From the NCBI GenBank assembly GCA_947589345.1, contig CANQAC010000015.1, positions 1 to 43,457 on the forward strand: 43,457 nucleotides of DNA, in the 5' to 3' direction. The notes beneath the pieces are model-generated. The model worked only from the letters and a program-made list of their open reading frames with translations, made no database searches and was not told where the DNA came from. This document shows, one piece after another, positions 1-9,127 of the stretch; within the stretch, counting starts at the first letter, position 1, and every line of letters starts with the position of its first letter. The position numbers and the translations under genes are program-made. The stretch comes from an uncultured Akkermansia sp. (lineage in GTDB: Bacteria; Verrucomicrobiota; Verrucomicrobiia; Verrucomicrobiales; Akkermansiaceae).

Positions 1-89
1 ACCCGAACTACTACCCGAACTACTACCCGAACTACTACCCGAACTACTACCCGAACTACTACCCGAACTACTACCCGAACTACTACCCG
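1..89 (-). repeat. 12-bp tandem repeat coding for Ser-Ser-Ser-Gly
   Basis: The unit acccgaactact is repeated seven times exactly (1-84) with a partial eighth copy, continuing past the edge. On the minus strand it reads AGTAGTTCGGGT, giving SSSG in frame. Near-identical copies suggest recent slippage or expansion, so the linker length may vary between related phages. Confidence 0.9.
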
Positions 90-2112
90 GCTTGCTGCCC
101 GAACCACTGCCAGAAGTACGGCTGCCAGAGCCGCTACCGGGAGGAGTGCTACCACTCCCCGGACCGGAGCTCGAACTGCTCCCGGGAGAACTACCCGGAC
201 TGGAGCCGGATTGGCTACCAAAAACACTGCCGGAGCCGCTACCGGAACCGCTGCCCTCCTTGTCAAAATGAAATTTCCCCGCATACTGCGCTGGGTATTC
301 ACCATCAATCAACGCTGAACACCACATGTCATATTCCTTCCCCCATTCCAATCCGGAGCATTTGCTCGCGTTGCTGCCATACGAACCCTCACCCGGTCCA
401 ACGCTTAACCACTTCACCCTCGGATTAATATCCCACCAAGGAGTGTCTACCTCACTTTGAGCTATAATCACCGCCGTGTACGTATCGCCGTCATCACTCA
501 CGAACTGTGCAGAGCACCACACCTTGTACTCTACCTGCGGCGGCGCACCTGAACCAGAACCCTTTCCGGAACCGGACCCGCTGCTGGATCCAGAACCCTT
601 TCCAGAGCCCGAGCCGCTGCCAGAGCGCGATCCACTACCTGAGCCCGAACCGCTTCCTGAGCCGGAGCCACTGCCCTCGGGTAATTTACATACGGGAATG
701 GTGATATGAATGATTCCTTTTTCGATGTAATTCTTCTTCCCATTTCCACTACCACCGCTGCCACTCAACACCTCCTCATCCACCGAGCCCTCCTCTCCTC
801 CACAGGAGCAACATCCTTCTGTTTCCTCATAGGTCACCACGAGCCCCTTTATGGCCCCCGCCGTTTCTTTCTCTGAATTAGCCAATGGAATTTTGATAGC
901 TCCCTGTTCGATGGCAAGCTTGGTTGCCTCATCATCAAAATCAATGCTCACGATTCCACCCGGCACACTGGAATCTTCTTCGATTTTCGTGTCACCGCTA
1001 CCACCCCCTCCATTATCTTCGTTCTCGGAATCAGAGATGTAGTTAGCAAGTGAAAGTTTGATCGCTCCTTGGAGGATGCAGGGAGCCTTGACCGTGGGTG
1101 AATAGTCAATGCTCAGCACACCGCCAAACGGCGAGTTTTCACCGCCTTCGTCACCAGAGGCAGAGGTGGTTGAGCTACCGCTCCCCTCCGCTCCTTCCGG
1201 GACATAGTGCGCTTTATTCAGGGAGAACGTAATGCTGTTGCCGTCTTCAATAATGACACCGCCCTCCTTTTTGGCGAGAGCCGTCTTGAAGTAAAAAGCG
1301 TTTGCTCTGCGCTCTCGGAATAGCCCGATGGGTTCGTTTTCCTTATTATCCCCACTTTCTTCTCTACCATTGCTGCTGCCATCACCCTTAGTGGAAATAA
1401 ACTTTGCTACGTTGACCACTTGAAGCTCTATCGGCCCGACGTGATGCTGGGTGACATAGAAGCGCCGCAGGTCTTCTACAACCTCTGTCTTGACGGTGCC
1501 GATGTGTATACAGAGCAAACCGCCTCCTTCGACTCCTCCACCGCTTTCTCCTGAGCCACCGCTTGAGCCCCCAGAGTCATTGCCTCCTTCCTTGGGCTCC
1601 CAGTAGCGTTCCTCTTTTTGCTCTGCGGAAAGGCTAATCTCTGTGATGTTGCCATCGTCATCTTGCTTGATGATGAGGTAGACTTCGACCGGCGCTTCAT
1701 TTAGCTCGGCAAAATCTTTCCAATCCCCATCATCTGATTCAGAGCTGCCCATGCCGTCAGAAATCAACCCGACCTTTGCTCCGCGATAATCCGTGACGTA
1801 GCCATTGTGTACCTGTACAATTTTGCTGTAGCTGCCGTCTTCCTCTGTGGTGCATAGGTGCTTGGGCTTGATTCTCAGTTCAAAATCTCGGTGGGTGAAC
1901 GTAGGGATAGCATCGCTTTCGGTGAACTCGCGGGCTTTGGTGTCGCGGTTGGTCGTAGATACGCCCACGGAAGTGGAAGGTAAGTCACTGTTCTTGGGGG
2001 CAGCTTCTTCGACGAGTGACGAAAGCTCCTCCATGAACTCAACTCCTTGATTGAGCCATGAAGCCGAGAGAGTATCGCCCTCTCGCACTTTGTCTGGGAG
2101 CTTTGTTTTCAC
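1..2112 (-). CDS. Large Ser-Gly-rich phage tail or fibre protein, C-terminus beyond the window
   Basis: The frame is open for 704 codons from a GTG at 2112 to the left edge, so the C-terminus is missing. The GTG start keeps a protein-like N-terminus ([19 protein letters not shown]) and lies two bases after the stop of the upstream tail gene. A later ATG at 2034 has a good AAGGAG site and is the alternative. The middle holds two related modules, one with LSIDYSP and [12 protein letters not shown], the other with VSIDFDD and [12 protein letters not shown]. Long Gly-Ser-rich linkers follow, and the last visible part is almost pure S/G. Its place after the tape measure and tail gene suggests a distal tail, fibre or adhesion protein. 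No catalytic motif was seen. Confidence 0.7.
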   Translation of the reverse strand, partial: MKTKLPDKVREGDTLSASWLNQGVEFMEELSSLVEEAAPKNSDLPSTSVGVSTTNRDTKAREFTESDAIPTFTHRDFELRIKPKHLCTTEEDGSYSKIVQVHNGYVTDYRGAKVGLISDGMGSSESDDGDWKDFAELNEAPVEVYLIIKQDDDGNITEISLSAEQKEERYWEPKEGGNDSGGSSGGSGESGGGVEGGGLLCIHIGTVKTEVVEDLRRFYVTQHHVGPIELQVVNVAKFISTKGDGSSNGREESGDNKENEPIGLFRERRANAFYFKTALAKKEGGVIIEDGNSITFSLNKAHYVPEGAEGSGSSTTSASGDEGGENSPFGGVLSIDYSPTVKAPCILQGAIKLSLANYISDSENEDNGGGGSGDTKIEEDSSVPGGIVSIDFDDEATKLAIEQGAIKIPLANSEKETAGAIKGLVVTYEETEGCCSCGGEEGSVDEEVLSGSGGSGNGKKNYIEKGIIHITIPVCKLPEGSGSGSGSGSGSGSGSRSGSGSGSGKGSGSSSGSGSGKGSGSGAPPQVEYKVWCSAQFVSDDGDTYTAVIIAQSEVDTPWWDINPRVKWLSVGPGEGSYGSNASKCSGLEWGKEYDMWCSALIDGEYPAQYAGKFHFDKEGSGSGSGSGSVFGSQSGSSPGSSPGSSSSSGPGSGSTPPGSGSGSRTSGSGSGSKPGSSSGSSSGSSSGSSSGSSSGSSSGSSSG

Positions 2113-2114
2113 GC

Positions 2115-2993
2115 TTAACCACCGTACAAATCGGAGTCCCAACCACCTACGCCCGAAAGCATCCACACGCTGGAAACGGTGTAGGTTTTGCCATCATCGT
2201 TTAGAGAGGCGTTGCGGGAAACGAGCAGCCAATCGCGTCCCTTAAAAACGGGTGCACCGCCAGGTTTCCCAACCTGACCAACGCCGCTCGTATCCACAGA
2301 ACCGCTCTTTGAAACGTACGACTCAGAAAAGGTTGCAGCTGGACTTTTGTAGGTAGTAACACCTTTTTGCGCGAGTTCAACGAGTTTACCCCCGCCTTGT
2401 AAGAGGGAACCAAGTCTTTTCTTGATGGGCAACCCATCTTTGTCCACCTGAGGCTTCCCGTCTCTATCAACTACCGGCACTAATTCCCACATGCGCGCAC
2501 CATCCATGAGCGCTTTGACGTATTCCAGCGTGGCTCCACTTGTTCCAGAAAATTTTGGATGCGTCAGGAGCGGTTCGTCCGTCAATGTTACGTCCAAACT
2601 GCACTTGTAGCCGTATTTTCCAGTTTCAGCAGCTTCCTTGGCGGTGTCATCATTCCCGCTGCCATCCTCCTCTTCGTCTGCGGCATCGTCACCGCCGCCG
2701 TCTCCTTCGGTTTGAGATTCTGAGAATGTGAGCTTTATTGTCGTTACGCCTCCCTCTGCTGAGGTGGCTACGGCTTTGCTCAGGTGGAGACCGGACATAA
2801 CATTTACACCGCTGCCGATAGCAGGTAGCATGCCTGCCGAGGGTGAACCCTCTGCCTCATAAGTCAGGACATAGGAGTCGCCGTTCTTTTCATCTCTCTC
2901 ATATTCCATCGCTGTGACAACGTAATCGCAGTTGCCGAAGCAGACGCGCTTGGCCCCGCTGCTGTCTGTGCTGATTTTTACCTGATTTGCCAT
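2115..2993 (-). CDS. Phage tail protein of unknown function
   Basis: This gene encodes 292 residues and lies directly downstream of the tape measure, two bases before the large Ser-Gly protein. I do not recognise a family. An acidic Gly/Asp/Glu-rich segment (about residues 95-120) separates two ordered-looking parts. The C-terminal part has short aromatic and glycine-rich strands ending in SGVGGWDSDLYGG. The position fits a distal tail or baseplate component. The start is an ATG 14 nt downstream of the TTTTGACA element. Confidence 0.6.
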   Translation of the reverse strand: MANQVKISTDSSGAKRVCFGNCDYVVTAMEYERDEKNGDSYVLTYEAEGSPSAGMLPAIGSGVNVMSGLHLSKAVATSAEGGVTTIKLTFSESQTEGDGGGDDAADEEEDGSGNDDTAKEAAETGKYGYKCSLDVTLTDEPLLTHPKFSGTSGATLEYVKALMDGARMWELVPVVDRDGKPQVDKDGLPIKKRLGSLLQGGGKLVELAQKGVTTYKSPAATFSESYVSKSGSVDTSGVGQVGKPGGAPVFKGRDWLLVSRNASLNDDGKTYTVSSVWMLSGVGGWDSDLYGG

Positions 2994-3007
2994 ACTCTCG
3001 GTGGCTG

Positions 3008-3015
3008 TGTCAAAA
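3008..3015 (-). promoter_or_regulatory. TTTTGACA junction element, copy 1
   Basis: TTTTGACA begins right after the tape-measure stop codon and ends 14 nt before the ATG at 2993. It is one of eight copies with nearly fixed spacing to a start codon. Confidence 0.5.
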
Positions 3016-5535
3016 TCAACGCGAGATGACGGCTTTCAATGTGCCGCTAAGTTGTACGGTAGGCTTTTGCTTGAGAGCGACACCAACCTCTTGCAGCAGC
3101 TTCGTGTGTTTCTTACTTTCACTCAGCATTGGACCACCTATCACGACAGAACGACCGCCTCCTCCGACACTTGCCATACTGTCACTTATGCGGGTGGCAG
3201 GCGAGATTGAGGCTGCTGCTGCAGCTTTCTGCTCCAAAGTCACGAGTTTCTTTGCCTTGGCTTCGGCATTAGCAAGCCCCTGATTCCTGAACTCTTCCGT
3301 GAGCTGGGTGATGCGTTGCTGTTGTTTGAGCAGGGCGAGTTTTTTCTCATCTCCCGCAATCTGAGCACGAAGCATTGTCATCTCAGAGGTGTAGTCCTTT
3401 TGTGCTTTTTGAGTGTCGGACCTTTTCTCCAGCTCCACGATACGCTTGGCGCGTTCCTCGGCATCAGCCATACCTGCTTTGCGGTATTGCTCCGTGAGCT
3501 GAACGATGCGCTGTTGCTCTTTGAGCTTGTTGACAAGGCGGGTGTTTCCCGATGCCTGAGCCGCCAAGATAGCTTCCTCGCGCTGGTATTCAGCAAGTGC
3601 TTCTGCCGCTGTTTTGACTTTCTCCTTCTCTTTATCGGCGGCTTTCTTCTGAAGCTCCACAATTTTATTGTAGGCGTTCGCCATGCGTTCATAGCGTTCA
3701 ACGTCACTTTCCTGCATGAGCGTGGTGCGGGAAAGCTCTTCCATCGCCGCCTTGAGTTCTCGCAGCGAATTAAATCCTCCTGCGTCCTGTAAGCGGAAGG
3801 TGATCTGCTTGTCGGTATCTTCTATCCCGGAGAGGTAATCCTCACGAGACTTTTCCTGCTGTTTCTTCACCATGTCGCCGAGCTTTTCCCGAGCGGCTTC
3901 GAGTTTTTTCTCCAGTTCTGCGGCAGCCTCTGCCTGTTCTTTCATACGCCGCGCCGCCTCCTCAGCCTTGCGGGCCTCCTCTATTTGCAGAGGGAGTGTT
4001 TCTTTGTAGATGGCTTTCTTCTTCCAGAGCTTATCAAGTTGTTCTGTCAACTGTTCGCCCTTATCCCAATCTTCATCTTGGTACGCCATCTCGCGCGCTT
4101 CTTTCAACTCCTCGATGCGGGCTTCAAGCTCCTCCATAAAGGAGTCGTATTGCTCTTGCGTCCTGACCTTGCCCGCTTGCTTCTCTATCTGCCCTAACGC
4201 CCGCTCAAATTGTCGCGCGGATTCTGCCGCTTGCTTGGCGGCTTCGCTATTCCCCATGAACCAACTATACAAAGCAGCGAGAGCTTCGCCAATACCCACA
4301 ATGATGAGTCCGATACCTGTGCTGACAATGGCGGTTTTCACCGCTATCATAGCAGCTCTTGTGACAGCCGCCATGGTCGTCCACGCCGCATTCCATGCAA
4401 CGCGCATTCCCGCAAGCGTGCTAGTCATCACAGAGCGAATGCTCGTCATGCTCGCCTTGAAAGCTTGAGCAATAGACGCACTCCCCAGAGAGCGCATCGA
4501 AGCGAGCAGGGTGACCACCTGCGCTCGGAGGGAAGTCGTACTCGTCGCCGCTGTCTGAGCACGGCCGGAGTACATCAGGAGAGCCGCAGCCACGGAAGCA
4601 ATGACTGTCTTACCTCCGCCCAGTGCGCTGATAAGTTGCCCCAGTCCTTCAACTGCCGGAGCAATGATTTTCGCGAAGCTTTGCATACCCTCGACAAAAC
4701 TTCGGGCAAAGGCTTCTATATTGGGCATGATTTTCTCCAATGCCTCCGTCATATCATTCAGCAGCGGAGTAATCGCTGCGTTGATAGGCGTACCGAGTGC
4801 AGCGGCGGCGCGATTGATTGTTTCGGTGAGCGTGTTCCAGCTTCCTTGTGCGGTGTTGGAGAGCTGGGTTGATTGCTGATAAAACTGCCCGCCCTCACCG
4901 GTCATTCTGCGGAGAGAAGCGGTGTATTGCTCAGCGGAGATTTCACCTTTTTTGGCAAGCTCCTGCACCTTGCCCGCCGTTACACCCATAACCGCCGAAA
5001 GCTCCTGATAAATGGGCAAGCCCTGCTTAGCGAGACTTTCCACGGCGCGGGAATCAACCTTGCCAAGCGTCAGGATTCTGGCATAAACTTTGCTCAGTTG
5101 CGAAGCTGCTACACCTGAGCCTGTGGAAATATCGGCAAAGCGCCTTGTCCATTCTCGGATTGTCTCTGTATTCGAGAATACATTGGTGAGCGGTCGTGCA
5201 GCAGCAGCCATTTCTTCGAGCCCGACTGCGCCATGTGCTGCATCTTGCCAGAGTCCGTTCAAGAGCTCTCCGGCTTCCTCCGCGCTGCCCATGAGCCCCT
5301 TGAAAACTGTCGTCAAGTCCTCTATACGTGCTGCCTGTCCAGGGATGTTGCTGAGGGCTGTCCAAGCCGTACGGATGGCGGCAATGACTCCTTGCACACC
5401 AATGTACATTTGCCCGAATTGGGCAGTCAAATGAGCGACAGATTCTTTCGTACGCGAAATCTCGCTCTTGATGTCATTGAGAGCGGCTTTCAGTGAAGCG
5501 GCGTTGCCAGAAAAGGTGAACTCTACATCAGCCAT
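3016..5535 (-). CDS. Tape measure protein
   Basis: The 839-residue protein sets tail length and helps DNA passage in siphoviruses. Residues 1-60 include an alpha-helical start typical of tape measures (FSGNAASLKAALNDIKSE). A tape-measure domain around residues 60-260 is followed by hydrophobic segments near 340-420 (VSTGIGLIIVGIGEALAALY). Long Glu/Lys/Ala coiled coils run from about 430 to the end, with a repeated unit containing LKEQQRIVQLTEQYRKAGMA and LKQQQRITQLTEEFRNQGLA. It starts inside the end of the frameshift ORF, as expected next to tail chaperones. The family is clear from length and composition. Confidence 0.92.
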   Translation of the reverse strand: MADVEFTFSGNAASLKAALNDIKSEISRTKESVAHLTAQFGQMYIGVQGVIAAIRTAWTALSNIPGQAARIEDLTTVFKGLMGSAEEAGELLNGLWQDAAHGAVGLEEMAAAARPLTNVFSNTETIREWTRRFADISTGSGVAASQLSKVYARILTLGKVDSRAVESLAKQGLPIYQELSAVMGVTAGKVQELAKKGEISAEQYTASLRRMTGEGGQFYQQSTQLSNTAQGSWNTLTETINRAAAALGTPINAAITPLLNDMTEALEKIMPNIEAFARSFVEGMQSFAKIIAPAVEGLGQLISALGGGKTVIASVAAALLMYSGRAQTAATSTTSLRAQVVTLLASMRSLGSASIAQAFKASMTSIRSVMTSTLAGMRVAWNAAWTTMAAVTRAAMIAVKTAIVSTGIGLIIVGIGEALAALYSWFMGNSEAAKQAAESARQFERALGQIEKQAGKVRTQEQYDSFMEELEARIEELKEAREMAYQDEDWDKGEQLTEQLDKLWKKKAIYKETLPLQIEEARKAEEAARRMKEQAEAAAELEKKLEAAREKLGDMVKKQQEKSREDYLSGIEDTDKQITFRLQDAGGFNSLRELKAAMEELSRTTLMQESDVERYERMANAYNKIVELQKKAADKEKEKVKTAAEALAEYQREEAILAAQASGNTRLVNKLKEQQRIVQLTEQYRKAGMADAEERAKRIVELEKRSDTQKAQKDYTSEMTMLRAQIAGDEKKLALLKQQQRITQLTEEFRNQGLANAEAKAKKLVTLEQKAAAAASISPATRISDSMASVGGGGRSVVIGGPMLSESKKHTKLLQEVGVALKQKPTVQLSGTLKAVISR

Positions 5536-6159
5536 GTTGAACTTTTGCAGCCAAATGTTTCAATCGGTCGTACAGGGCTAATGCCTCGTGTTGCTCGACC
5601 TCGGTCAACACGTTCCAATCCGTATTCACCCCTTCGGATATCCAAGCGGCGTGGAGGTATTGCAGACACTTCCTAAGCGGCATCCAGAGGATTTTTTCTT
5701 CAGCCCATCCTGTAGCGCGTGCAATAGTAAAAACTACTGTTGCGGTCAAGGATGGGTTGGCGCGTTTGGGCTTTCATTTCCTTCATTGAGTGGCCGGGCT
5801 GATGCAGCAATGACTGCCGCTCGGTCACCTGCCAAGCTCGCCGCCACCTTGGATATGTCTGTAGGGGAAATGTTCATGCAAAACAGCGTCACCTTTTTAC
5901 CCACCTGAGAGGGGTAATCATAGACCGTTTCCATGATTTCGTCTAAGGGTGCAGCATGAATCCAGATGAACTCGGCAAGCGTGTGCGAATCGATCTCCAC
6001 CTCTGTGTCGCCTGTGGCAAGAGGGTTGTTTACCTGCCGTAGCAGCTCCATAGAGCCAAGTGAAATGGGGCGCAGAGTAAGCCCAGCGATGCCAGTACTT
6101 TCAGGAGCCAGCATAGAGCGAGCGTTCATATTTTCGCGTGTCTGAATGTTGATAGCCAT
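5528..6159 (-). CDS. Tail assembly chaperone fusion made by -1 frameshift (G-T-like)
   Basis: The second chaperone frame (to the stop at 5528) has no ATG before its conserved part, only a TTG at 5749 overlapping the upstream stop as TTGA. The upstream frame contains a perfect X_XXY_YYZ slippery heptamer, C CCA AAC, at 5770-5764 in the right phase. Slipping by -1 there would join residues 1-132 of the upstream protein to 78 residues containing RANPSLTATVVFTIARATGW, giving about 210 residues. In lambda, gpG and gpGT arise this way and chaperone the tape measure, which is the next gene here. The fusion is inferred, not seen. Confidence 0.72.
5746..6159 (-). CDS. Tail assembly chaperone, G-like short form
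   Basis: This 137-residue protein (MAINIQTRENMNARSML) sits between the tail tube region and the tape measure, the standard place of lambda gpG-like chaperones. It is predicted to coat the tape measure during tail assembly. Its C-terminus from about residue 120 is low-complexity (NEGNESPNAPTHP) and holds the slippery site. Identification is by position, size and frameshift context, not by a diagnostic motif. Confidence 0.68.
   Translation of the reverse strand: MAINIQTRENMNARSMLAPESTGIAGLTLRPISLGSMELLRQVNNPLATGDTEVEIDSHTLAEFIWIHAAPLDEIMETVYDYPSQVGKKVTLFCMNISPTDISKVAASLAGDRAAVIAASARPLNEGNESPNAPTHP
5764..5770 (-). promoter_or_regulatory. CCCAAAC slippery site
   Basis: On the minus strand the heptamer is read C_CCA_AAC in the frame of the upstream chaperone (codons 131-132), eight codons before its stop. 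This is the classic -1 slippery layout. Confidence 0.7.
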
Positions 6160-6164
6160 GATGT

Positions 6165-6587
6165 TTAGGAACGTGTGAATTTACGGATAAGGAGTCCAAG
6201 CTGAGCTTCGGGAACCCCCTCAGGAATGATGAGTGTTTTGTTGCCTTTCTTAACCAACTCCACATTGGGAGCTTGTCCAATATGATGCTGAATGAGAGTT
6301 TTGAGATTTCGCATAGCTGCCGCCATGTAGGCAAGGTGGTGTTCATTATCTTCGCGCGTAATCCACGCTTTGTCATTCCACCGGGAAATCATCTCCGACG
6401 CCTTGTGTTTGCCATCGATAGACGCTTCGTCAAAGAGCCAGTTCACAACAGGGGCGGTGTCTCCGCCCACCTTGAATGCCGGGCGTTCGCTGAATGGTAT
6501 TCCCAACGCAGTTAAGCAAGCCGCCAACATGAGAGACTCCAAGTCACTATCCCCAGAGCGGATGAAATTGAGGGCATCAGAAGTCAT
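6165..6587 (-). CDS. Phage tail-region protein, unknown
   Basis: I chose the ATG at 6587 (MTSDALNFIRSGD) over a TTG at 6608. It overlaps the upstream stop by 11 bases, giving about 140 residues. The protein looks mostly helical with no catalytic motif. It lies between the tail tube candidate and the tail chaperones, so a tail assembly role is likely, but I do not recognise the family. Confidence 0.6.
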   Translation of the reverse strand: MTSDALNFIRSGDSDLESLMLAACLTALGIPFSERPAFKVGGDTAPVVNWLFDEASIDGKHKASEMISRWNDKAWITREDNEHHLAYMAAAMRNLKTLIQHHIGQAPNVELVKKGNKTLIIPEGVPEAQLGLLIRKFTRS

Positions 6588-6939
6588 AGATGGTGGAGGA
6601 AACTTCAAAGCTCGCTAAATCCTCATTCTTGAGACCGATCTTGATCCCAGTCACCACGTTAGTTCCAGATGACACCGTACTCATGCCGTGATCCGGTGCA
6701 GCATTCGCAAGCGTGAGCGTCTGAGCCACCTTAATATCGGTAGGATTTTCGCGAGGGATATACCCCTTCATGCTCACGTCCGTCTGGTCATCATAAAAAA
6801 TAATGCCGACTTTAACGCCGCGATAGTCACGTTGCACCTTGCTATCGGGCTTATAGTCTATGTCCTGCGACTCCAGAAGAATACCCTGTTGATCTTCCTC
6901 AAAACCAAAAACGCCGACTGTTCCAATGATAGTTGCCAT
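6577..6939 (-). CDS. Probable tail tube or tail tube-like protein
   Basis: The 120-residue protein (MATIIGTVGVFGFEEDQQG) is beta-rich and small, and lies between the tail terminator candidate and the tail chaperones, where siphovirus major tail protein genes sit. No diagnostic motif is visible, so the call rests on order and size. The start codon is 13 nt downstream of a TTTTGACA element whose TGA is also the stop of the preceding gene. Confidence 0.5.
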   Translation of the reverse strand: MATIIGTVGVFGFEEDQQGILLESQDIDYKPDSKVQRDYRGVKVGIIFYDDQTDVSMKGYIPRENPTDIKVAQTLTLANAAPDHGMSTVSSGTNVVTGIKIGLKNEDLASFEVSSTIYDF

Positions 6940-6952
6940 AATTTGAGAGGGA

Positions 6953-6960
6953 TGTCAAAA
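6953..6960 (-). promoter_or_regulatory. TTTTGACA junction element, copy 2
   Basis: The element ends 13 nt before the ATG at 6939. Its TGA doubles as the stop codon of the tail terminator candidate. Confidence 0.5.
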
Positions 6961-7350
6961 TTGAATGATGAGACGGAAAGTGGCACGTTGGATAAAGTCA
7001 GTTTCCTGCACCTGTGGTTCGTCTACGCTTTCCAGCTGGACGGAGTAAACGTAGAAATCCTCAGCGACTTTGTTGAGGTCACCGGTACACATGGCGAGGT
7101 ACTGAAGCACGAGTGTTGCCAGCCTGCGACCCTCCGTGTCCGGCGTACCGTAGGCAGATGTGTGAATCTCCACGGAGAGGGAGAATCGCCAAGTGCTATT
7201 ACGCGTAATACACTCCTCTTCAGCTGTGCTGGATAGCAAGATATAGGGAAGCGATAATTCCTCCGCATTGAGAGGTGTTTGGATAGCTAATTTGGGGAAT
7301 GCCTTGCCCAGACAGAATCGCAGGGTCTCATTGACGGAGTGTGTTTTCAT
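6955..7350 (-). CDS. Probable tail terminator / minor tail protein U-like
   Basis: The 131-residue protein begins MKTHSVNETLRFCLGKAFP. It overlaps the upstream neck gene by ATGA, indicating coupled translation. Size, mixed alpha/beta pattern and position just before the tail tube candidate match tail terminators of the lambda gpU type. Residue-level support is weak. Confidence 0.5.
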   Translation of the reverse strand: MKTHSVNETLRFCLGKAFPKLAIQTPLNAEELSLPYILLSSTAEEECITRNSTWRFSLSVEIHTSAYGTPDTEGRRLATLVLQYLAMCTGDLNKVAEDFYVYSVQLESVDEPQVQETDFIQRATFRLIIQF

Positions 7351-7895
7351 CTCGTACTACGCAGAAGTTTTTTCTTCATCGCCCGTAGCGAGCCATCCAG
7401 CCCGGCCTTGACTGAGCGCAGGGTAAAATCGGCCCTGTGCCGCAATAGGTCTTGCCCATAAGGAACGGAGTTGCAAACCGAGATACTGTACGAGCTGTCC
7501 CGAGAAACAAAGCGACACGCACCTTCACCAGAGTGACGCTTCACCCATGCCGGGGGCTTGATATTCAGCTCTGCCGCCGCCTGATTCCACCCAGCAGCTT
7601 CTCGACCGAGTTGCTTCTTTTTTGCCGCCAGCTCGCGCCGCATTTCAGCCTTGGAGAGCCATTGACCGCGCACATAGGGCTTTTTTTCATAGTTTGCCAC
7701 CACACGCGCCGTCCACTCACGCTTGGCCTGCGCAGGGGAGCTGCGGGCGATCATTGGCGGCGTGTTGCGAATTGCGGCTCGCACAAAACGCCCGGCGACC
7801 TCCCGCACGGCTCCTTCGAGTCCTTTGCCACTGACAACAGCCCATGCGGCTACCTTTCGGTCGAGTTCATCATCTTTAATGTTCACCGAAATCAT
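7347..7895 (-). CDS. Probable neck or minor tail protein (HK97 gp10 / lambda Z-like)
   Basis: The 182-residue basic protein starts MISVNIKDDELDRKVAAWA and has an early helical stretch (AVREVAGRFVRAAIRNTPP) like gp10/gpZ head-tail proteins. It overlaps both neighbours by ATGA. Position between the head completion and tail terminator candidates supports a connector role. The function is inferred from order. Confidence 0.55.
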   Translation of the reverse strand: MISVNIKDDELDRKVAAWAVVSGKGLEGAVREVAGRFVRAAIRNTPPMIARSSPAQAKREWTARVVANYEKKPYVRGQWLSKAEMRRELAAKKKQLGREAAGWNQAAAELNIKPPAWVKRHSGEGACRFVSRDSSYSISVCNSVPYGQDLLRHRADFTLRSVKAGLDGSLRAMKKKLLRSTR

Positions 7896-8194
7896 GGCTC
7901 TGTCAGTTCGAGAGAAACTATGGGTAGACCGGGGCGAATGGCGATGTTTCCCACGCGATAGGAAATGCCATCCACCAGCGCAAGCGCCCCCTCCTTGAGA
8001 TTATCGGGTAGCTCGGCTCGCAACGCTCTCACACTGATACTGCGCTTTGGAGAAAAGCCGCCAAGCGCGAGGTCATGAGAGCGCGAGTCCTGCGAGACTA
8101 GCACCATACAAAAAGCATCTCCGCAGGAAAGGAAAACAGGAACTTCCTCACGAAGTGCGAGAAAGTCCCTGGTCATTTCATCACTCAGCGACAT
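7892..8194 (-). CDS. Probable head completion / head-tail joining protein
   Basis: I start at the ATG at 8194 (MSLSDEMTRDFLALREEVP), 7 nt after the capsid gene stop, giving about 100 residues. An ATG at 8227 would overlap the capsid gene. The protein is small and beta-rich, and it sits directly after the major capsid gene, where lambda FII-like joining proteins are found. No family motif was recognised. Confidence 0.5.
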   Translation of the reverse strand: MSLSDEMTRDFLALREEVPVFLSCGDAFCMVLVSQDSRSHDLALGGFSPKRSISVRALRAELPDNLKEGALALVDGISYRVGNIAIRPGLPIVSLELTEP

Positions 8195-8201
8195 GACGGA
8201 A

Positions 8202-9107
8202 TCACTCGGCAGAATCGGTCGTGACAATACGTTTCAATCCGGCCGAGCGAACTACCGAGTAACCATACAGAGCTTCAAGGGTGATATATACCTTATTGCT
8301 CTTGGTGTCGGTGTAGCGCAGATAGCCGAAAGTCAGCCCGGTAACAGGATCGGTAACTGCTCCCGCTTCATCGTAGTTGGCTATTGGGGTGAGGTAGCGC
8401 ATGGCGATAGCAAGCGAGGACGGATGGGCGGCAAAGCCAACAAGATTCTCCTCATTGTCCGGGATGCAGTTTGTCTCGTAGAGACTGAACCCGGCAATGC
8501 GGTTGATCTTGGCATCTACCACGCCAGACTGAGCCAAGGGCGTGATATACGACTTTGCCACAATGTCATCGGCAAGCAGCGAAGAGAAGAACGAGTTATC
8601 CAGAATCAGAGAACGCTGGTCTTGCGGCATTTTACCTGCGGCACAGGCTTCGCGTATCTTGATGATGGTCTTGTAGTTGAACTCCTCAGCGGGAAGTGCA
8701 GGAATGGCGGGAGAGCCGTAGTTCGCCGCCGTGATGCAGGAGAAGATGTCCGTCATCACGTCAATGGCAAGTTGCTGAGCTGCCGTGGTCACGAGCTTCT
8801 CCAACAGTGGGATAGCCGTGGTGGCGGCTTCCTTGGCAGTCAAGTGCACAGTCTTGTACTTGTGGCGATTGAGGACAACAGGAACAGAGCTTGCTTCACT
8901 GTCCGAGTTTGCCGTATAGTCGCCCTCATAATCCGAGGAAGCGGAGGGCATGCCGATGACGGGCACTTTAATGGTGTCCAGCTTGTCTGCCGCGTCCGGT
9001 GAGAAGTTCGTACTGAATGCAGTGAGCGGAAGAAGCTCCGTCATCCACGGCATGAGGGCGGCTTGCGAAATCCGCACGTCTTTGAGGTCGGTGATGGTAT
9101 TGGCCAT
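8202..9107 (-). CDS. Major capsid protein (HK97-fold candidate)
   Basis: The 301-residue protein begins MANTITDLKDVRISQAALMP and has features common to phage coat proteins. There is an early segment with DTIKVPVIG, a central helix region (LLEKLVTTAAQQLAIDVMTD) and a conserved-looking RSLILDNSFFSSLLAD stretch followed by a beta-rich C-terminus. It follows the protease and scaffold candidate in the standard head module order. The fold is inferred from pattern and position. Confidence 0.82.
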   Translation of the reverse strand: MANTITDLKDVRISQAALMPWMTELLPLTAFSTNFSPDAADKLDTIKVPVIGMPSASSDYEGDYTANSDSEASSVPVVLNRHKYKTVHLTAKEAATTAIPLLEKLVTTAAQQLAIDVMTDIFSCITAANYGSPAIPALPAEEFNYKTIIKIREACAAGKMPQDQRSLILDNSFFSSLLADDIVAKSYITPLAQSGVVDAKINRIAGFSLYETNCIPDNEENLVGFAAHPSSLAIAMRYLTPIANYDEAGAVTDPVTGLTFGYLRYTDTKSNKVYITLEALYGYSVVRSAGLKRIVTTDSAE

Positions 9108-9127
9108 AATTGTCTGTAGGTGGGTGG

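Noticed and set aside
1..89. CRISPR-like look of regular repeats
   Set aside because: The unit is 12 bp with no spacers and encodes SSSG in an open frame.
4210..4872. Plus-strand 220-residue frame
   Set aside because: It is an antisense shadow of the tape measure coding sequence.
8193..9002. Plus-strand 269-residue frame
   Set aside because: It is antisense to the major capsid gene with no start signal, and its composition mirrors that gene.
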